Shown one piece after another: positions 1 to 9,405 of a DNA stretch of 64,000 nt. This stretch comes from Mesorhizobium sp. CAU 1732 (lineage in GTDB: Bacteria > Pseudomonadota > Alphaproteobacteria > Rhizobiales > Rhizobiaceae), in contig NZ_JBDQQR010000001.1 of assembly GCF_039888675.1 (NCBI RefSeq), positions 434,001 to 498,000 on the forward strand, given 5' to 3'. The position numbers were made by a program, and so were the translations under genes. Position 1 is the first letter of the stretch, and each line of letters begins with the position of its first letter. The notes below the pieces were generated by a model that ran no database searches, was not told where the DNA came from, and worked only from the letters and a program-made list of their open reading frames with translations.

Positions 1-1
1 G

Positions 2-892
2 ACCGATCACTTCAAGGATACGCCCTACAAGATCGAATGGGTCCGCCTGAACGGCGCGGGCGGAACCATGCAGGCGCTCGGCGCCGGCGCGATCGACCTG
101 AGCTGGGGTCTGAGCGACGTGGCCGTGCCCAATGCGTCCGCCCTCGACGTCGCGCCGTGGACCGCCGACACCGCGCCGCTGAAGCACATCGCGCTGCTCG
201 CACCTCTGGACGCCGCCGCCTATCCGTCCCACGTCATCGTCGCCAACACGGCAAGCGGCATTACCGCGCTCGATCAGGTCGCCGGCCACAGCTACACCTA
301 TCAGGAAGGCGGCAACAGCGCGGCCGCGGCGCTGCTCGCGCTGAAGTCCGTCGGACTCACGGCCGATGACGTCGACATCACGCTCATCCCGGCCGATTCC
401 ATTCCGGCGTCGGTGATCTCGGGCGCGGTGGATGTCGCGACAGTGCAGTGGGCGCAAATCCAGGAGGCGCTGGACGACGGCACGGTCACACGCCTCGCGT
501 CGAGCTATGAAGCCGGCTTCCCGGGTTATACCTCGATCACCGCGCGCACGCAGTCGATCGAGGATCCCAAGAAGAGCGCCGCGATCGCCGACTTCCTGAC
601 GCGCGCCACCGCCTACTCCAACTGGCGGGTCGACCACCTCGAAGCCGTCGCGCAGACCTATGTCGAGGCGCAGCAGTTGAACCCGGATCAGGCGGCGCGC
701 GCGGCCGCGAGTGCGGCAACGACCATCGTGCCGCTCGTCGCAGGCGGCGAGGGCGTGAAGATCCAGACCGAGCTCCAAGATGCACTTTTCGCCAGCGGGT
801 TCCTCGCCCGCGAGGTCGATTACTCGCAGCTCTACGACGACCGTTTCGCAGATGCGATCGAGGCCGGCGAGGCGCTTGGCGCGACGGAGTAA
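2..892 (+). CDS. ABC transporter substrate-binding protein, sulfonate/nitrate/taurine type (5' end cut by window)
   Basis: The frame is open from base 2, so the N-terminus and signal peptide lie outside the window; 296 residues remain. The fold signature is that of SsuA/NMT1-type periplasmic binding proteins: a GAGAIDLSWG segment early in the visible part, then alternating beta-alpha units with an ASVISGAVDVATVQWA segment in the hinge region. It probably captures an organosulfur compound for an ABC transporter encoded upstream of the window. It is followed by a strong hairpin and then a flavin monooxygenase, which supports a sulfur-scavenging role. The substrate cannot be read from the sequence. 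Confidence 0.8.
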   Translation, partial: TDHFKDTPYKIEWVRLNGAGGTMQALGAGAIDLSWGLSDVAVPNASALDVAPWTADTAPLKHIALLAPLDAAAYPSHVIVANTASGITALDQVAGHSYTYQEGGNSAAAALLALKSVGLTADDVDITLIPADSIPASVISGAVDVATVQWAQIQEALDDGTVTRLASSYEAGFPGYTSITARTQSIEDPKKSAAIADFLTRATAYSNWRVDHLEAVAQTYVEAQQLNPDQAARAAASAATTIVPLVAGGEGVKIQTELQDALFASGFLAREVDYSQLYDDRFADAIEAGEALGATE

Positions 893-900
893 TGCCGCAC

Positions 901-929
901 GACAGCCGCCCGTCCGACGGGCGGCTGTC
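901..929 (+). terminator. Strong hairpin after the binding-protein gene
   Basis: A perfect 13-bp stem (GACAGCCGCCCGT / ACGGGCGGCTGTC) with a 3-base loop starts 8 bases after the stop codon. There is no T-run, so it is more likely an mRNA-stabilising or partial-termination hairpin. Such hairpins are common after binding-protein genes that are expressed more strongly than the rest of their operon. Confidence 0.6.
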
Positions 930-964
930 ACACCCGCTTCTGGCAAGCACCCACAGGTGACATC

Positions 965-2107
965 ATGACCGCCCCCCATTTCCACTGGTTCCTGCCCACG
1001 ACCTATGACAGCCGGGATGTCATGCCGTCGGGCACCAACTATCGCGCGCCGGATATCGGCTATCTGGCGGACGTCGCGCGCGCGGCCGAGCGAAACGGCT
1101 TCGAATCGTTGCTGACGCCAACGGGTATCCAGTGCGAGGACGCGTGGCTCGTCACCGCAGCGCTCACCGCGCTGACCGAGCGTATCAAGTTCCTGATCGC
1201 GTTCCGGCCGGGATATCTCCTGCCCACACTGGCCGCGCAGATGGCAGCGAGCTTCCAGAGGCTTTCGAACAACCGGCTGGCGCTCAACATCGTCACGGGC
1301 GGCAACGATGCCGATCAGCGGGGCTATGGCGATTACCTCGACAAGGACAGCCGCTACGCACGCACGAGCGAGTTTCTCGACGTCCTGAAACTGTGCTGGG
1401 AGGGCAAGGGGCAGTCCTACGAGGGCCAATTCTACAAATTCGAGAATGGCGGCAATGAGATACCGCTGGCCCACAGGCCGAAGATTTTCTTCGGCGGCGC
1501 ATCCGATGCGGCGCAGGACGTCGCGGTGCGCCATGTCGATGTGCAACTCATGTTCGGAGAGCCGCCCCGCATGGCCGGCGAACGGATTGCGGCGCTTCGG
1601 GAACGGGCCCGGCTGGCCGGTCGCGAGATCGAGTTCGGCATCCGCATCCACGTGGTGACGCGCGATACGGAGGATGCCGCCTGGCGCGAGGCGGAACGGC
1701 TTTTGTCCAACATGGATTTCAGCCTGGTGCGCAAGCAGCAGAACGCGATCGAAAAATCTCAGGCCGTCGGCCAGCAGCGCATGATCGACGTGAAGAAGGA
1801 CCTCACCATCGATATCGATGCGCTGGAGAATGGCAGTTTCGACGTGCGCTCGTTGCAGGTTCACCCCAATATATGGGCGGGAACCGGCCTGCTGCGCGGC
1901 GGCGGCGGAAGCACCGCACTGGTGGGCAGCCACCAGCAGATCGCCGAACGCATTCGCGAGTACCAGTCGGTCGGCATCAGCCACTTCATCCTGTCCGGCT
2001 ACCCGAAGATCGAAGAGAGCTACTGGTTTGGCGAAAACGTCCTGCCGCTCTTCACGCCGAAGGTCGACAATCGTCCCTTGGCGGGCGTCACGGGACAGTC
2101 GCTATGA
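965..2107 (+). CDS. SsuD-like LLM-class FMN-dependent monooxygenase
   Basis: 380 residues, the usual size for alkanesulfonate monooxygenase. The N-terminus HFHWFLPT matches the SsuD start, NIVTGGND and FFGGASDAAQDVA are typical of the bacterial-luciferase-like (LLM) barrel. These enzymes use reduced FMN from a partner reductase and oxygen to cleave C-S bonds in sulfonates or oxidise other small substrates. The partner reductase may be the MsuE-type protein at 13.15 kb. Its stop overlaps the next start (ATGA), so the genes are translationally coupled. A second, related monooxygenase lies at 8.2 kb; the two probably have different substrates. Confidence 0.85.
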   Translation: MTAPHFHWFLPTTYDSRDVMPSGTNYRAPDIGYLADVARAAERNGFESLLTPTGIQCEDAWLVTAALTALTERIKFLIAFRPGYLLPTLAAQMAASFQRLSNNRLALNIVTGGNDADQRGYGDYLDKDSRYARTSEFLDVLKLCWEGKGQSYEGQFYKFENGGNEIPLAHRPKIFFGGASDAAQDVAVRHVDVQLMFGEPPRMAGERIAALRERARLAGREIEFGIRIHVVTRDTEDAAWREAERLLSNMDFSLVRKQQNAIEKSQAVGQQRMIDVKKDLTIDIDALENGSFDVRSLQVHPNIWAGTGLLRGGGGSTALVGSHQQIAERIREYQSVGISHFILSGYPKIEESYWFGENVLPLFTPKVDNRPLAGVTGQSL

Positions 2108-3069
2108 GCGTGCCGTTCCACGACCTCCATGCCGTGTCGATCACCCCGTTCGACGAGCGGGGGGAGATCGATGAGGACGGGCTGCGCCGGCATCTGACGA
2201 GGCTGGTGGCGGCGGGCGTCGTCCCCTATCTGGCGGGTAGCGGCTCGGGCGAGGCGAATGGCCTGTCTCCGGTGGAGCGGACACGCATTTTCGAGATCGC
2301 CCGCGACACGCTCGGCCCCAATGCTCCTCTGCGATATGCGGCTTTCGAGCCGCGTACGCTCGGCGATCTGTTTCGCGCGATCGAGGACGTGCGTCCCTAT
2401 CGCCCGGACGCAGTGAGGCTGACCGTGCCGGATCTCGGCCACGGACATGTCGCGACGGCGACCGAGGCGGAAACCTTCCTGCGCGATGCGTTGGGGGAAC
2501 TGACTGCGCTGTCGGTCCCGGTCTCCCTTGCCATCGGATCGGAGAGTGTCCGCTCGACCCCGCCTGCCGTTCTGGTCGAGGCGCTGCTTCGCGATCACGC
2601 AAACATCGTCTCGCTGGAACTCGGAACCGCCGACCCGTCGATCCTGCTGTCATATCTCGGCATCGCGGGGACACGTCCGGTTCTCGTTCCCTCGGCCGGG
2701 CATTTCCTGTCCGGGCTGGCGCTTGGCGTCAGCGGCGGCTTCGGGCCGCTGATGAACCTCCTGCCCAACACCCACCGGCGGTTGTTGACCAGCTTTCGCA
2801 AGGGCGATCTGCGGGGTGTGGAAGACGACTATCGCACGATCGTCGCGGTGCAGGGCCTGCTGCGCCCCTATGGGACGGTCATTCCAATCAAGGCGGCGCT
2901 TTCGGCATTCGGCCTGCCTGCGGGCGAGCCACGGCGCCCGCGACTGGCGCTCGGCGCGGCAGAAACGCGCGCCATCGTTGCCGGCCTGATCGCACTCGGC
3001 GTGCCCGAGGCTGAGGGCTGGCAGGACACAACCGGAGACATCCATGAACACCGTGCTCTCGCAGGCTGA
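2104..3069 (+). CDS. DapA (dihydrodipicolinate synthase)-family protein with altered active site
   Basis: 321 residues from an ATG that overlaps the previous stop. The N-terminal half reads as a DapA/NanA TIM barrel: HAVSITPFDERGEID, then YLAGSGSGE at residues 42-50 where the family has GTTGE. The Schiff-base lysine normally lies in an IVGIKES segment; here the matching stretch is IVSLELG, with Glu at about residue 172. The YNxP tyrosine segment is also absent (SLAIGSE, about 141-147). Class I aldolase chemistry is therefore doubtful by my eye alignment. Its place between two flavin monooxygenases suggests it handles a product of organosulfur breakdown. Confidence 0.75.
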   Translation: MSVPFHDLHAVSITPFDERGEIDEDGLRRHLTRLVAAGVVPYLAGSGSGEANGLSPVERTRIFEIARDTLGPNAPLRYAAFEPRTLGDLFRAIEDVRPYRPDAVRLTVPDLGHGHVATATEAETFLRDALGELTALSVPVSLAIGSESVRSTPPAVLVEALLRDHANIVSLELGTADPSILLSYLGIAGTRPVLVPSAGHFLSGLALGVSGGFGPLMNLLPNTHRRLLTSFRKGDLRGVEDDYRTIVAVQGLLRPYGTVIPIKAALSAFGLPAGEPRRPRLALGAAETRAIVAGLIALGVPEAEGWQDTTGDIHEHRALAG

Positions 3070-4270
3070 CATCGCCTCTCCCCGCGTCGTCTTCGATCCG
3101 GCGTCCCGCGCGTTCGCCGACATCCTGTCGCAACTGCGCGAGAGTTCGGCGAAGCGCGATGCCGAAAAGATCAGCCCGGCGCCGTTCTTCAAGGCGCTGA
3201 GCGCGCTCGGTTTCGGCGCGGCGCGTATCCCGCGCGAGGAGGGCGGGGCGGGGATTTCCGTCACGCAGCTCTTCGATCTGATCCATGACCTCGCCCGCGC
3301 CGACCCGAACGTGGCGCACGCGTTTCGGAATCATTTCGGCTGGGTGGAAGGCTTGATCAAGCCCGATCTGATCGACGGCAGCCGGCGCTGGCTCGGGCCT
3401 GTGCTGGACGGAAAGCTGTTCGGCGGGTCGTTCCATGAAAACAGCGATCAGCCGGCCGGCCAAGCATCGTTCACGACGGTCCTGACGCCCGTGGAGGGCG
3501 GCTACGTGCTGAATGGCGACAAGGCCTACAGCACCGGAAACCTGTTCGTGGACTGGCTCGTCGTGTCTGCCGCCGACGCGGACGGCGGGGTCGTCACGGC
3601 GATAATCCCGTCCGACCGCGACGGCATCAGCCACCTCGACGACTGGGACGGCATCGGGCAGCGCCTGAGCGGCTCGGGCACGACGCGCTATGTCGACGTC
3701 TTCGTGCAGCCGCACGAAATCTCGACCAATCCCAAGGCGATCCGCACGCGACCCTATGGCAGCGCCTTCAACCAGCTTTGGCTGACGACGGTCGTGGCCG
3801 GCATCCTCCAGGCGGCGGTGGACGATACGGCGGCCTTCGTCGCGAAGCGCAAGCGCAACTATTATCACGGGCTTGCCGACCTGCCGCGTGACGATCCCGG
3901 CGTGCAGCAGAGCTTCGGCGAGCTCGCGGCCAATGCCTTCGTCGCGACGGCCGCGGTGCGCGAGGCCGCGCGCGCGCTGGAGAAGGCGTGGAACTCCGGC
4001 GGCGGGGTGGATATCGACGTCGGTGTCGCGATGGACGCCTCGCTGGCGGCGTTGCAGTCCAAGGTCGTGATCGACCTGATCGCGCAGCAGACGAGTTCGG
4101 CGTTGCTCGACGTGGGCGGCGCGACTGCGACGACCGCCCGAGCCGGCCTCGACAGGCACTGGCGGAACATACGCACGCTGATTTCGCACAATCCGAGGGC
4201 CTACAAGGCGCGCTATCTCGGCAATTATCTCATCAATGGCGTCGCATTTCCCAGTAGCGCCTATTTTTAG
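3044..4270 (+). CDS. Acyl-CoA dehydrogenase-fold flavin monooxygenase (DszC/SfnB-like)
   Basis: 408 residues; its start overlaps the 3' end of the DapA-family gene by 26 bases. The protein has the acyl-CoA dehydrogenase fold but ends with LDRHWRNIRTLISHNP, matching the RHWRNxRT-HxxHDP stretch of DszC/SfnB-type proteins that use FMNH2 and oxygen on thiophenes and sulfones. The middle part (GDKAYSTGN, WDGIGQRLSGSGT) fits the flavin pocket. True acyl-CoA dehydrogenases carry a catalytic Glu that I do not see. Role in this operon: probably oxidation or desulfurisation of an organosulfur compound, alongside the LLM enzyme. Confidence 0.8.
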   Translation: MNTVLSQADIASPRVVFDPASRAFADILSQLRESSAKRDAEKISPAPFFKALSALGFGAARIPREEGGAGISVTQLFDLIHDLARADPNVAHAFRNHFGWVEGLIKPDLIDGSRRWLGPVLDGKLFGGSFHENSDQPAGQASFTTVLTPVEGGYVLNGDKAYSTGNLFVDWLVVSAADADGGVVTAIIPSDRDGISHLDDWDGIGQRLSGSGTTRYVDVFVQPHEISTNPKAIRTRPYGSAFNQLWLTTVVAGILQAAVDDTAAFVAKRKRNYYHGLADLPRDDPGVQQSFGELAANAFVATAAVREAARALEKAWNSGGGVDIDVGVAMDASLAALQSKVVIDLIAQQTSSALLDVGGATATTARAGLDRHWRNIRTLISHNPRAYKARYLGNYLINGVAFPSSAYF

Positions 4271-4556
4271 CGGGAGGACTGCACCGGCCGCGACCAGAAC
4301 CTCCATCTGGATCGTCTCTTGGATTCAAATTCTCCGTAACTGGCACATATTGGAAATAGCTAACTCCACAAGCCTGTTGAAATCACCGATACTGAGAAAG
4401 TGTTCCCCAAATTCCGGAGTTGCCACGCGCGACGGCCTGACCGCCGGGCAGAACATCTGGACAAGCACGTGACGGAGGCTGGGAGGACCGCCGTCTCGAC
4501 CATCAAGACGAGACCATGACACGAACCGACCTTTTCAGAACCAGCCCGAGGCGCCG
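4271..4556. other. Intergenic leader before metN, nothing recognised
   Basis: 286 bases separate the flavoprotein stop from metN. A locally AT-richer stretch (about 4319-4415) could hold a promoter. Short stems such as GACGG/CCGTC near 4470-4495 are visible, but I see no match to the SAM-II type riboswitch that often precedes methionine genes in alphaproteobacteria. No convincing gene is present. Confidence 0.4.
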
Positions 4557-5702
4557 ATGACGGTGTCCCCACGCGCAGCGGTTTTCGACGCCGGCTTGTT
4601 GCAAGCGCCACAGTCCACGGCTGCCGCCGCACCTGCCATTCGCCCCGGAGCGAGCGCGACGCTCGTTTCGTTCGAGGCAGTCTCCAAGACGTTTCCGGCC
4701 GGCCGCACCAGCGCCTCCGTGACGGCCCTCGACGCGATCGACTTTCAGGTTCCCAAAGGATCGGTCAGCGCGATCATCGGTCGCTCCGGCGCGGGAAAAT
4801 CGACGCTGATCCGGCTGGTCAACGGCCTGGAAAAGCCGAGCGCGGGTCGCGTGCTCGTCGACGGGACGGATGTTGCCGCGCTCGATGAAACGAAGCTGCG
4901 CGACATCCGCCGCTCCATCGGAATGATCTTCCAGCACTTCAATCTCCTATCCTCGCGCACGGTGTTCGACAATGTCGCCCTGCCGCTGGAGATCATCGGC
5001 GTCGCACGCCGCGACATCGAGGCGAAGGTTACGCCGCTGCTCGATCTCGTCGGCCTTGCCGACAAGCGCGACCGCTATCCATCCGAGCTGTCGGGTGGCC
5101 AGAAACAGCGTGTCGGCATTGCGCGTGCGCTCGCGACCGAACCGAAGCTGCTGTTGTCCGACGAGGCGACCTCCGCGCTCGATCCGGAAACGACACAAGC
5201 CGTGCTCGATCTGCTGAAGCGCATCAACCGGGATCTCGGGCTGACGATCCTGCTCATCACGCACGAGATGGAAGTCGTGAAGCGCGTGGCCGACCAGGTC
5301 GCGGTCATCGACCGGGGCGCGATCGTGGAGCGTGGCACGACCTACGATATTTTCACGTCGCCCCAACACGACACGACGCGCGCGCTCCTCTCGGGGCTAC
5401 CCGGCTATCGCCTGCCGGAGGCCTTGGCGCTGACGCTGCGGCCACACGCATTCGACGGTTCGCGTGCGGTTCTGCGTGTCACCTCCGCAGGCCAGGGCCC
5501 TGGGCTGACGGCTTTTTCGAGGCTGGGCGCAGCGGCAGGCGAGGGCCATGCCGTTCTCGCCGGCGCGATCGAGGAGATAGGCGGCCGGCCGTTCGGCTCG
5601 TTCATCGTGACGGTACCCGCCCGGGGGGCGCTGCTCGACAAGGCGCTGGACCGCCTCGCGGCTGCCGGTTTCAATCGTGAGGTGCTCGGCCATGTCGCCT
5701 GA
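4557..5702 (+). CDS. metN: Methionine-type ABC transporter ATP-binding protein
   Basis: 381 residues. Walker [10 protein letters not shown], signature [15 protein letters not shown], Walker [16 protein letters not shown] and the MetN pattern [15 protein letters not shown] are all present. The C-terminal ~75 residues form the NIL regulatory domain that binds methionine in MetN. About 36 residues precede the usual MetN start, so the real start may be further in. It overlaps metI by 11 bases. With metI and metQ it makes a complete importer. In this sulfur locus the ligand may be methionine, its sulfoxide or another organosulfur compound. Confidence 0.93.
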   Translation: MTVSPRAAVFDAGLLQAPQSTAAAAPAIRPGASATLVSFEAVSKTFPAGRTSASVTALDAIDFQVPKGSVSAIIGRSGAGKSTLIRLVNGLEKPSAGRVLVDGTDVAALDETKLRDIRRSIGMIFQHFNLLSSRTVFDNVALPLEIIGVARRDIEAKVTPLLDLVGLADKRDRYPSELSGGQKQRVGIARALATEPKLLLSDEATSALDPETTQAVLDLLKRINRDLGLTILLITHEMEVVKRVADQVAVIDRGAIVERGTTYDIFTSPQHDTTRALLSGLPGYRLPEALALTLRPHAFDGSRAVLRVTSAGQGPGLTAFSRLGAAAGEGHAVLAGAIEEIGGRPFGSFIVTVPARGALLDKALDRLAAAGFNREVLGHVA

Positions 5703-6357
5703 CATTCTGTGGCTCATCGTCAAGGCGACCGGCCAGACGCTTCACATGGTTGCCATCGCAGCCCTGGTCGGGTCGCTGATCGGCGTGCCGCTCGGCGTCT
5801 TTCTCGCCACCAGCGGTCGGGGCGAACTCTTCGCGGCACCTGCCGCGAACCGGGTGCTGGGAGCGATCGTCAACGCGACGCGCTCGACACCATTCATCAT
5901 CCTCGTCGTCGCCATCATACCGTTCACACGGCTGATCGCGGGCACCTCCATCGGCACCAGCGCGGCCATCGTTCCACTGACGATCGCCACGATCCCCTTC
6001 GTCGCCCGGCTGGTCGAATCGGCCATCCGCGAGATCGATCCGGGATTGGTCGAGACCGCGCGCGCCATGGGGGCGTCGCCGCTCCAGATCGTCTGGAAGG
6101 TGCTGCTCGCCGAGGCGCGGCCCGGCATCACGCTGGCGCTGACGCTCACCATCGTCAGCCTCATCGGTTATTCGGCGATGGTCGGCGCCGTGGGAGGTGG
6201 CGGTCTGGGCGATCTCGGCATCCGCTACGGCTACCAGCGCTTCATGCCGGACGTGATGGCTGCCGTCGTCGTGGTGCTCATCGTGCTCGTTCAGGCTGTG
6301 CAGAGCATAGGCGACCGCCTCGCACGCCATTTCGACAAGCGCGTCCGTCCGCGCTGA
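5692..6357 (+). CDS. metI: Methionine-type ABC transporter permease
   Basis: 221 residues starting [10 protein letters not shown]; the ATG lies inside the end of metN. Five or so hydrophobic helices and the permease coupling loop [22 protein letters not shown] (residues around 125-145) identify the MetI/BPD permease family. An earlier in-frame ATG at 5677 would add five residues but lies deeper inside metN. It forms the membrane channel for MetN and MetQ. Confidence 0.93.
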   Translation: MSPDILWLIVKATGQTLHMVAIAALVGSLIGVPLGVFLATSGRGELFAAPAANRVLGAIVNATRSTPFIILVVAIIPFTRLIAGTSIGTSAAIVPLTIATIPFVARLVESAIREIDPGLVETARAMGASPLQIVWKVLLAEARPGITLALTLTIVSLIGYSAMVGAVGGGGLGDLGIRYGYQRFMPDVMAAVVVVLIVLVQAVQSIGDRLARHFDKRVRPR

Positions 6358-6397
6358 ACCTCATTCTGATCCGCAACACTCTCAAAGGAGACATTCG

Positions 6398-7180
6398 ATG
6401 TTCGTGAAACTTTCCGTCGTGGCTGGCCTCGCGCTCGCCCTCATGTCAGGCGTCGCCTCGGCCGAAACCATCAAGGTCGGCGTCACGCCCGGGCCACACG
6501 CGCAGATCCTCGAGAAGGTCAAGGAAGTCGCCGCCGCGGACGGCCTCGATATCGAAATCCTCGAATTCTCCGACTATGTGGTGCCGAACCAGGCGCTGAA
6601 CGACGGCGAACTCGACGCTAACTCGTTCCAGCACAAGCCCTATCTCGACAACCAGATCGCCGACCGCAAATACGAGATCGTCGACGTCGCCTGGACCGTG
6701 AATTTCCCGATGGGCATCTACTCGAACAAGGTGAAGTCGATCGACGAACTGCCGGACGGCGCCACGATCGGCATCCCCAATGACCCGACCAATGGCGGCC
6801 GCGCGCTCCTGATCCTCGCCGATGGCGGGTTCATCAAGCTGGACGCGGAAAAGGGCCTGAAGGTCGGCCCGACAGACGTGACCGAGAACCCGAAGAACTT
6901 CAACTTCATCGAACTCGATGCAGCCCAGTTGCCGCGTTCGCTCGACGATACCGACGCGTCGGCGGTCAACACCAACTACGCGCTCGAAGCAGGTCTCGAC
7001 CCCGACAAGGATCCTATCCTCAAGGAAGGCGCGAAGGCACCTTACGTGAACCTCATCGCCGTCCGCACGGCCGACAAGGACGCACCGTGGGTAGCGAAAC
7101 TGGTCAACGCCTACCACACGCCCGAGGTGAAGGCTTTCGTCGAGGAGACGTTCAAGGGCTCCGTCGTCACCGCCTGGTAG
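6398..7180 (+). CDS. metQ: MetQ/NlpA-family substrate-binding protein
   Basis: 260 residues with a Sec signal (MFVKLSVVAGLALALMSG-VASA). There is no lipobox cysteine, so the protein is probably free in the periplasm rather than a lipoprotein. Family hallmarks: VGVTPGPHAQILE, EFSDYVVPNQALNDGELDANSFQH, and IGIPNDPTNGGRALL. AAAGGAGA precedes the ATG. It completes the metNIQ operon, and ends 85 bases before the convergent hydrolase gene. Confidence 0.93.
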   Translation: MFVKLSVVAGLALALMSGVASAETIKVGVTPGPHAQILEKVKEVAAADGLDIEILEFSDYVVPNQALNDGELDANSFQHKPYLDNQIADRKYEIVDVAWTVNFPMGIYSNKVKSIDELPDGATIGIPNDPTNGGRALLILADGGFIKLDAEKGLKVGPTDVTENPKNFNFIELDAAQLPRSLDDTDASAVNTNYALEAGLDPDKDPILKEGAKAPYVNLIAVRTADKDAPWVAKLVNAYHTPEVKAFVEETFKGSVVTAW

Positions 7181-7209
7181 GCGATCGCTGACGACATATG
7201 AGACGCGCG

Positions 7210-7231
7210 GGGGTGGGTTCTGGCCTGCCCC
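7210..7231 (+). terminator. Possible terminator after metQ
   Basis: GGGGTGGG pairs with CCTGCCCC (two wobble pairs) across a 6-base loop and is followed by the T-rich stretch TGCTTTCGTTT. It sits between convergent genes. The stem is moderate, so the call is tentative. Confidence 0.4.
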
Positions 7232-7265
7232 TGCTTTCGTTTGACGTAAGCGGCACCGGCACCCG

Positions 7266-7811
7266 TCAGATCCGGGGACGTTCGCCGCCGAGCGAGGCGG
7301 CCAGCAGATAGCCGTCGGTCCAGCGGCCGTGTCCGCTGGCGATGTTGATATGGCCGGCATCGCCCATGTCGATCAGCCCCGAGCCCCATGTGGCCGCCAT
7401 CCTGTGCGCCTGCGCGTGAGGCAGATAGGGATCGTTGGACGAGGCGGCGAGGATCGACGGGAACGGCAGCGGCTTGGTCGGAAATTCGCCGAAGGAAACG
7501 AGGCCGGGATGAAGCCGCTCGACGGCGTCGAGGTCGCACGGTGCGACCAGGAGTGCGCCCGCGACGTGATCGGCCGCGGGGCGTCCTGCCAGATGAGCGG
7601 CAAGCAGCGCACCCAGGCTGTGCGCGACGAGCAGCGCGCCGGGATGCGCGATAAGTTCATGTTCGAGCGCGCCCAACCACTCCGAAAGGTCGGGATGTCG
7701 CCAATCGTGCTGGTTCACGAGATGCGTCTCGGGCTGTTCCTTCAGCCAGATATCCTGCCAGTGCCCTTCGCCTGAACCGTTGAGCCCTGGGACGATCAGC
7801 GTCGCAGTCAT
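7266..7811 (-). CDS. RBBP9/YdeN-family serine hydrolase
   Basis: 181 residues from the ATG at 7811, chosen because GGAGA lies four bases upstream; an ATG at 7823 would add four residues. Visible motifs: LIVPGLNGSGEGHWQ at the N-terminus, nucleophile elbow VAHSLGALLA, SSNDPYLPHAQA with the acid residue, and DAGHINIASGHGRW with the catalytic His. Members hydrolyse small esters; the natural substrate is unknown. It lies convergent with metQ, directly after the YeeE/YedE remnant. Confidence 0.85.
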   Translation of the reverse strand: MTATLIVPGLNGSGEGHWQDIWLKEQPETHLVNQHDWRHPDLSEWLGALEHELIAHPGALLVAHSLGALLAAHLAGRPAADHVAGALLVAPCDLDAVERLHPGLVSFGEFPTKPLPFPSILAASSNDPYLPHAQAHRMAATWGSGLIDMGDAGHINIASGHGRWTDGYLLAASLGGERPRI

Positions 7812-7826
7812 GATTGTCTCCATTCA

Positions 7827-8097
7827 TCATCGTGGTTGGTGGGTAAGACATGAAAACCGCTTCGCAACGACGAGGCCGGCCCAGACGCCGACGGTGCAGG
7901 CGACGAGAAAGACCCAGCCTGAAACGGCGCTTGCATGGATGCCCAACAGGAGCATGCCGACCGTGCGCGGAGCGCAGTCGTCGCGCCCCAACCCATCAGC
8001 ACGCCTCCGGTCAGACCCTTGGCTACCTGCGCCGGGGTAGGTGCGATGCCCCAAGGATAACCAGCAAAAATCGCCGAGGTGGAGAAGTAGACATTTC
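7827..8097 (-). pseudogene. Frameshifted 3' remnant of a YeeE/YedE sulfur transporter
   Basis: Reading from about 8085 downwards gives AIFAGYPWGIAPTPAQVAKG, then TGGVLMGWGATTAL. A one-base loss near 7958 shifts the frame, after which RTVGMLLLGIHASAVSGWVF and LVACTVGVWAGLVVAKRF follow. This is the C-terminal membrane segment of the YeeE/YedE (DUF395) family, where the junction normally reads ALGCTVGM, so the conserved cysteine is lost. The front of the gene is missing. The family imports thiosulfate or related sulfur, which fits the locus. Confidence 0.7.
8088..8095. promoter_or_regulatory. Half-site TAGACATT of the proposed sulfur operator
   Basis: TAGACATT stands about 83 bases before the SsuD-like gene, in an AT-rich stretch. 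It is identical to one arm of the palindrome at 12054-12078. The expected left arm at the same spacing is not conserved, so this is a half-site at best. Confidence 0.35.
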
Positions 8098-8177
8098 AAA
8101 ATCGCCGCTCGATTAGAAAATTCTACCTTCTCTATGGAGATTACAAAATTACTATCGTGTCCAACTGGAGATTGGAC

Positions 8178-9371
8178 ATGCCAAGCGAACAGAAACACTA
8201 TCCGGAAGCGGCTGCGGCAGGCGACCCACTGCATTTCTTCTGGTTCATACCAACGCACGGCGATGGAACCTATCTGGGCACCGATCGCCTCTCGCGGCGG
8301 CCCGAATACCGCTACTTCAAGCAGGTGGCGATCGCTGTCGACCAGCTTGGCTTCGAGGGCGTGCTTTTGCCGACCGGGCAGAGCTGCGAGGATTCCTGGA
8401 TCACCGCGACCGGCCTCGCAACCGTCACCGAGCGGCTGAAATATCTGGTCGCGCTGCGCCCGGGCGTCACCTCGCCGACCTTTGCCGCGCGCCAGACCGC
8501 CGCGCTCGACCGGCTGTCAGACGGGCGCCTGCTTCTCAACGTGGTCGTCGGCGGCAATCCGACCGAACTCGCAGGCGACGGCATCTTCCTCGGCCATGAC
8601 GAGCGTTATGAGCAGGCGCGCGAATTTCTCGAAATCTGGAAGCGCCTGCTGGCCGGCGAGACTGTCGACTTCAAGGGCAAGCACTACGATCTGAAGGGCG
8701 CGCGCGTCGATTTCCCACCCGTCCAGGGACCGAACCCGCCGCTCTATTTCGGCGGATCGTCCGATGCGGGGCAGGATCTCGCGGGCGAGACGGTCGACAT
8801 GTACCTGACTTGGGGCGAGCCGCTGGAACAGGTTCGCGAGAAGCTGGAGGCAGCGCGTGCGCGCGCCGCCCGCTTCGGCCGCAAGCTGCGTTTCGGCATG
8901 CGCATCCACTTCATCGTCCGCGAGACCGAGGAAGATGCGTGGCGCGCGGCCGACAGGCTGATCGAGAACATCTCCGACGAGCAGATCGAGCGCTCCTTCA
9001 AGCGCTTCCAGCAGGAGATGGATTCCGTCGGTCAGAAGCGCCAGGCCGCTCTCCATGGTGGACGCCGCGACAAGCTTCTCGTCGCGCCCAACTTGTGGGC
9101 CGGCGTCGGGCTGGTGCGAACCGGCGTCGGAACGGCGCTTGTTGGTACGCCGAAACAGGTCGCCGAGAGGCTGCGCGAATATCAGGCGCTCGGCATCGAT
9201 ACGATCATAGGCTCCGGTTACCCGCATCTCGAGGAAGCCTATCGCGTGGCTGAACTCCTGTTCCCGGAACTCGGCATCACGGCTGGCCGTCACGGTTTGC
9301 GGGACGCGGTCGCCAACGAATTCGCGGTCGGAAACTACGGCGGCTCCAAGCTCGCCGCCGCTGCCGGCTGA
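8178..9371 (+). CDS. ssuD: SsuD-like alkanesulfonate monooxygenase (FMNH2-dependent)
   Basis: 397 residues from the ATG at 8178, which has GGAG seven bases upstream; a GTG at 8157 has no such site. [16 protein letters not shown] at the start, [15 protein letters not shown] and [13 protein letters not shown] are close to SsuD. The reaction is oxygenolytic cleavage of an alkanesulfonate to aldehyde and sulfite. It heads a gene set with binding protein, ATPase and permease, the normal ssu composition though with the enzyme first. The FMN reductase follows 4 kb downstream. Confidence 0.9.
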   Translation: MPSEQKHYPEAAAAGDPLHFFWFIPTHGDGTYLGTDRLSRRPEYRYFKQVAIAVDQLGFEGVLLPTGQSCEDSWITATGLATVTERLKYLVALRPGVTSPTFAARQTAALDRLSDGRLLLNVVVGGNPTELAGDGIFLGHDERYEQAREFLEIWKRLLAGETVDFKGKHYDLKGARVDFPPVQGPNPPLYFGGSSDAGQDLAGETVDMYLTWGEPLEQVREKLEAARARAARFGRKLRFGMRIHFIVRETEEDAWRAADRLIENISDEQIERSFKRFQQEMDSVGQKRQAALHGGRRDKLLVAPNLWAGVGLVRTGVGTALVGTPKQVAERLREYQALGIDTIIGSGYPHLEEAYRVAELLFPELGITAGRHGLRDAVANEFAVGNYGGSKLAAAAG

Positions 9372-9405
9372 TGATCATCGATCAATCATCTGAGGGAAAT
9401 CCGTC

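Noticed and set aside
4236..4472. Small gene after the DszC-like flavoprotein
   Set aside because: Starts inside the flavoprotein gene, no ribosome site and no recognisable domain.
4271..4556. SAM-II type riboswitch before metN
   Set aside because: I looked for its conserved loop and pseudoknot segments and did not find them; only weak local stems are present.
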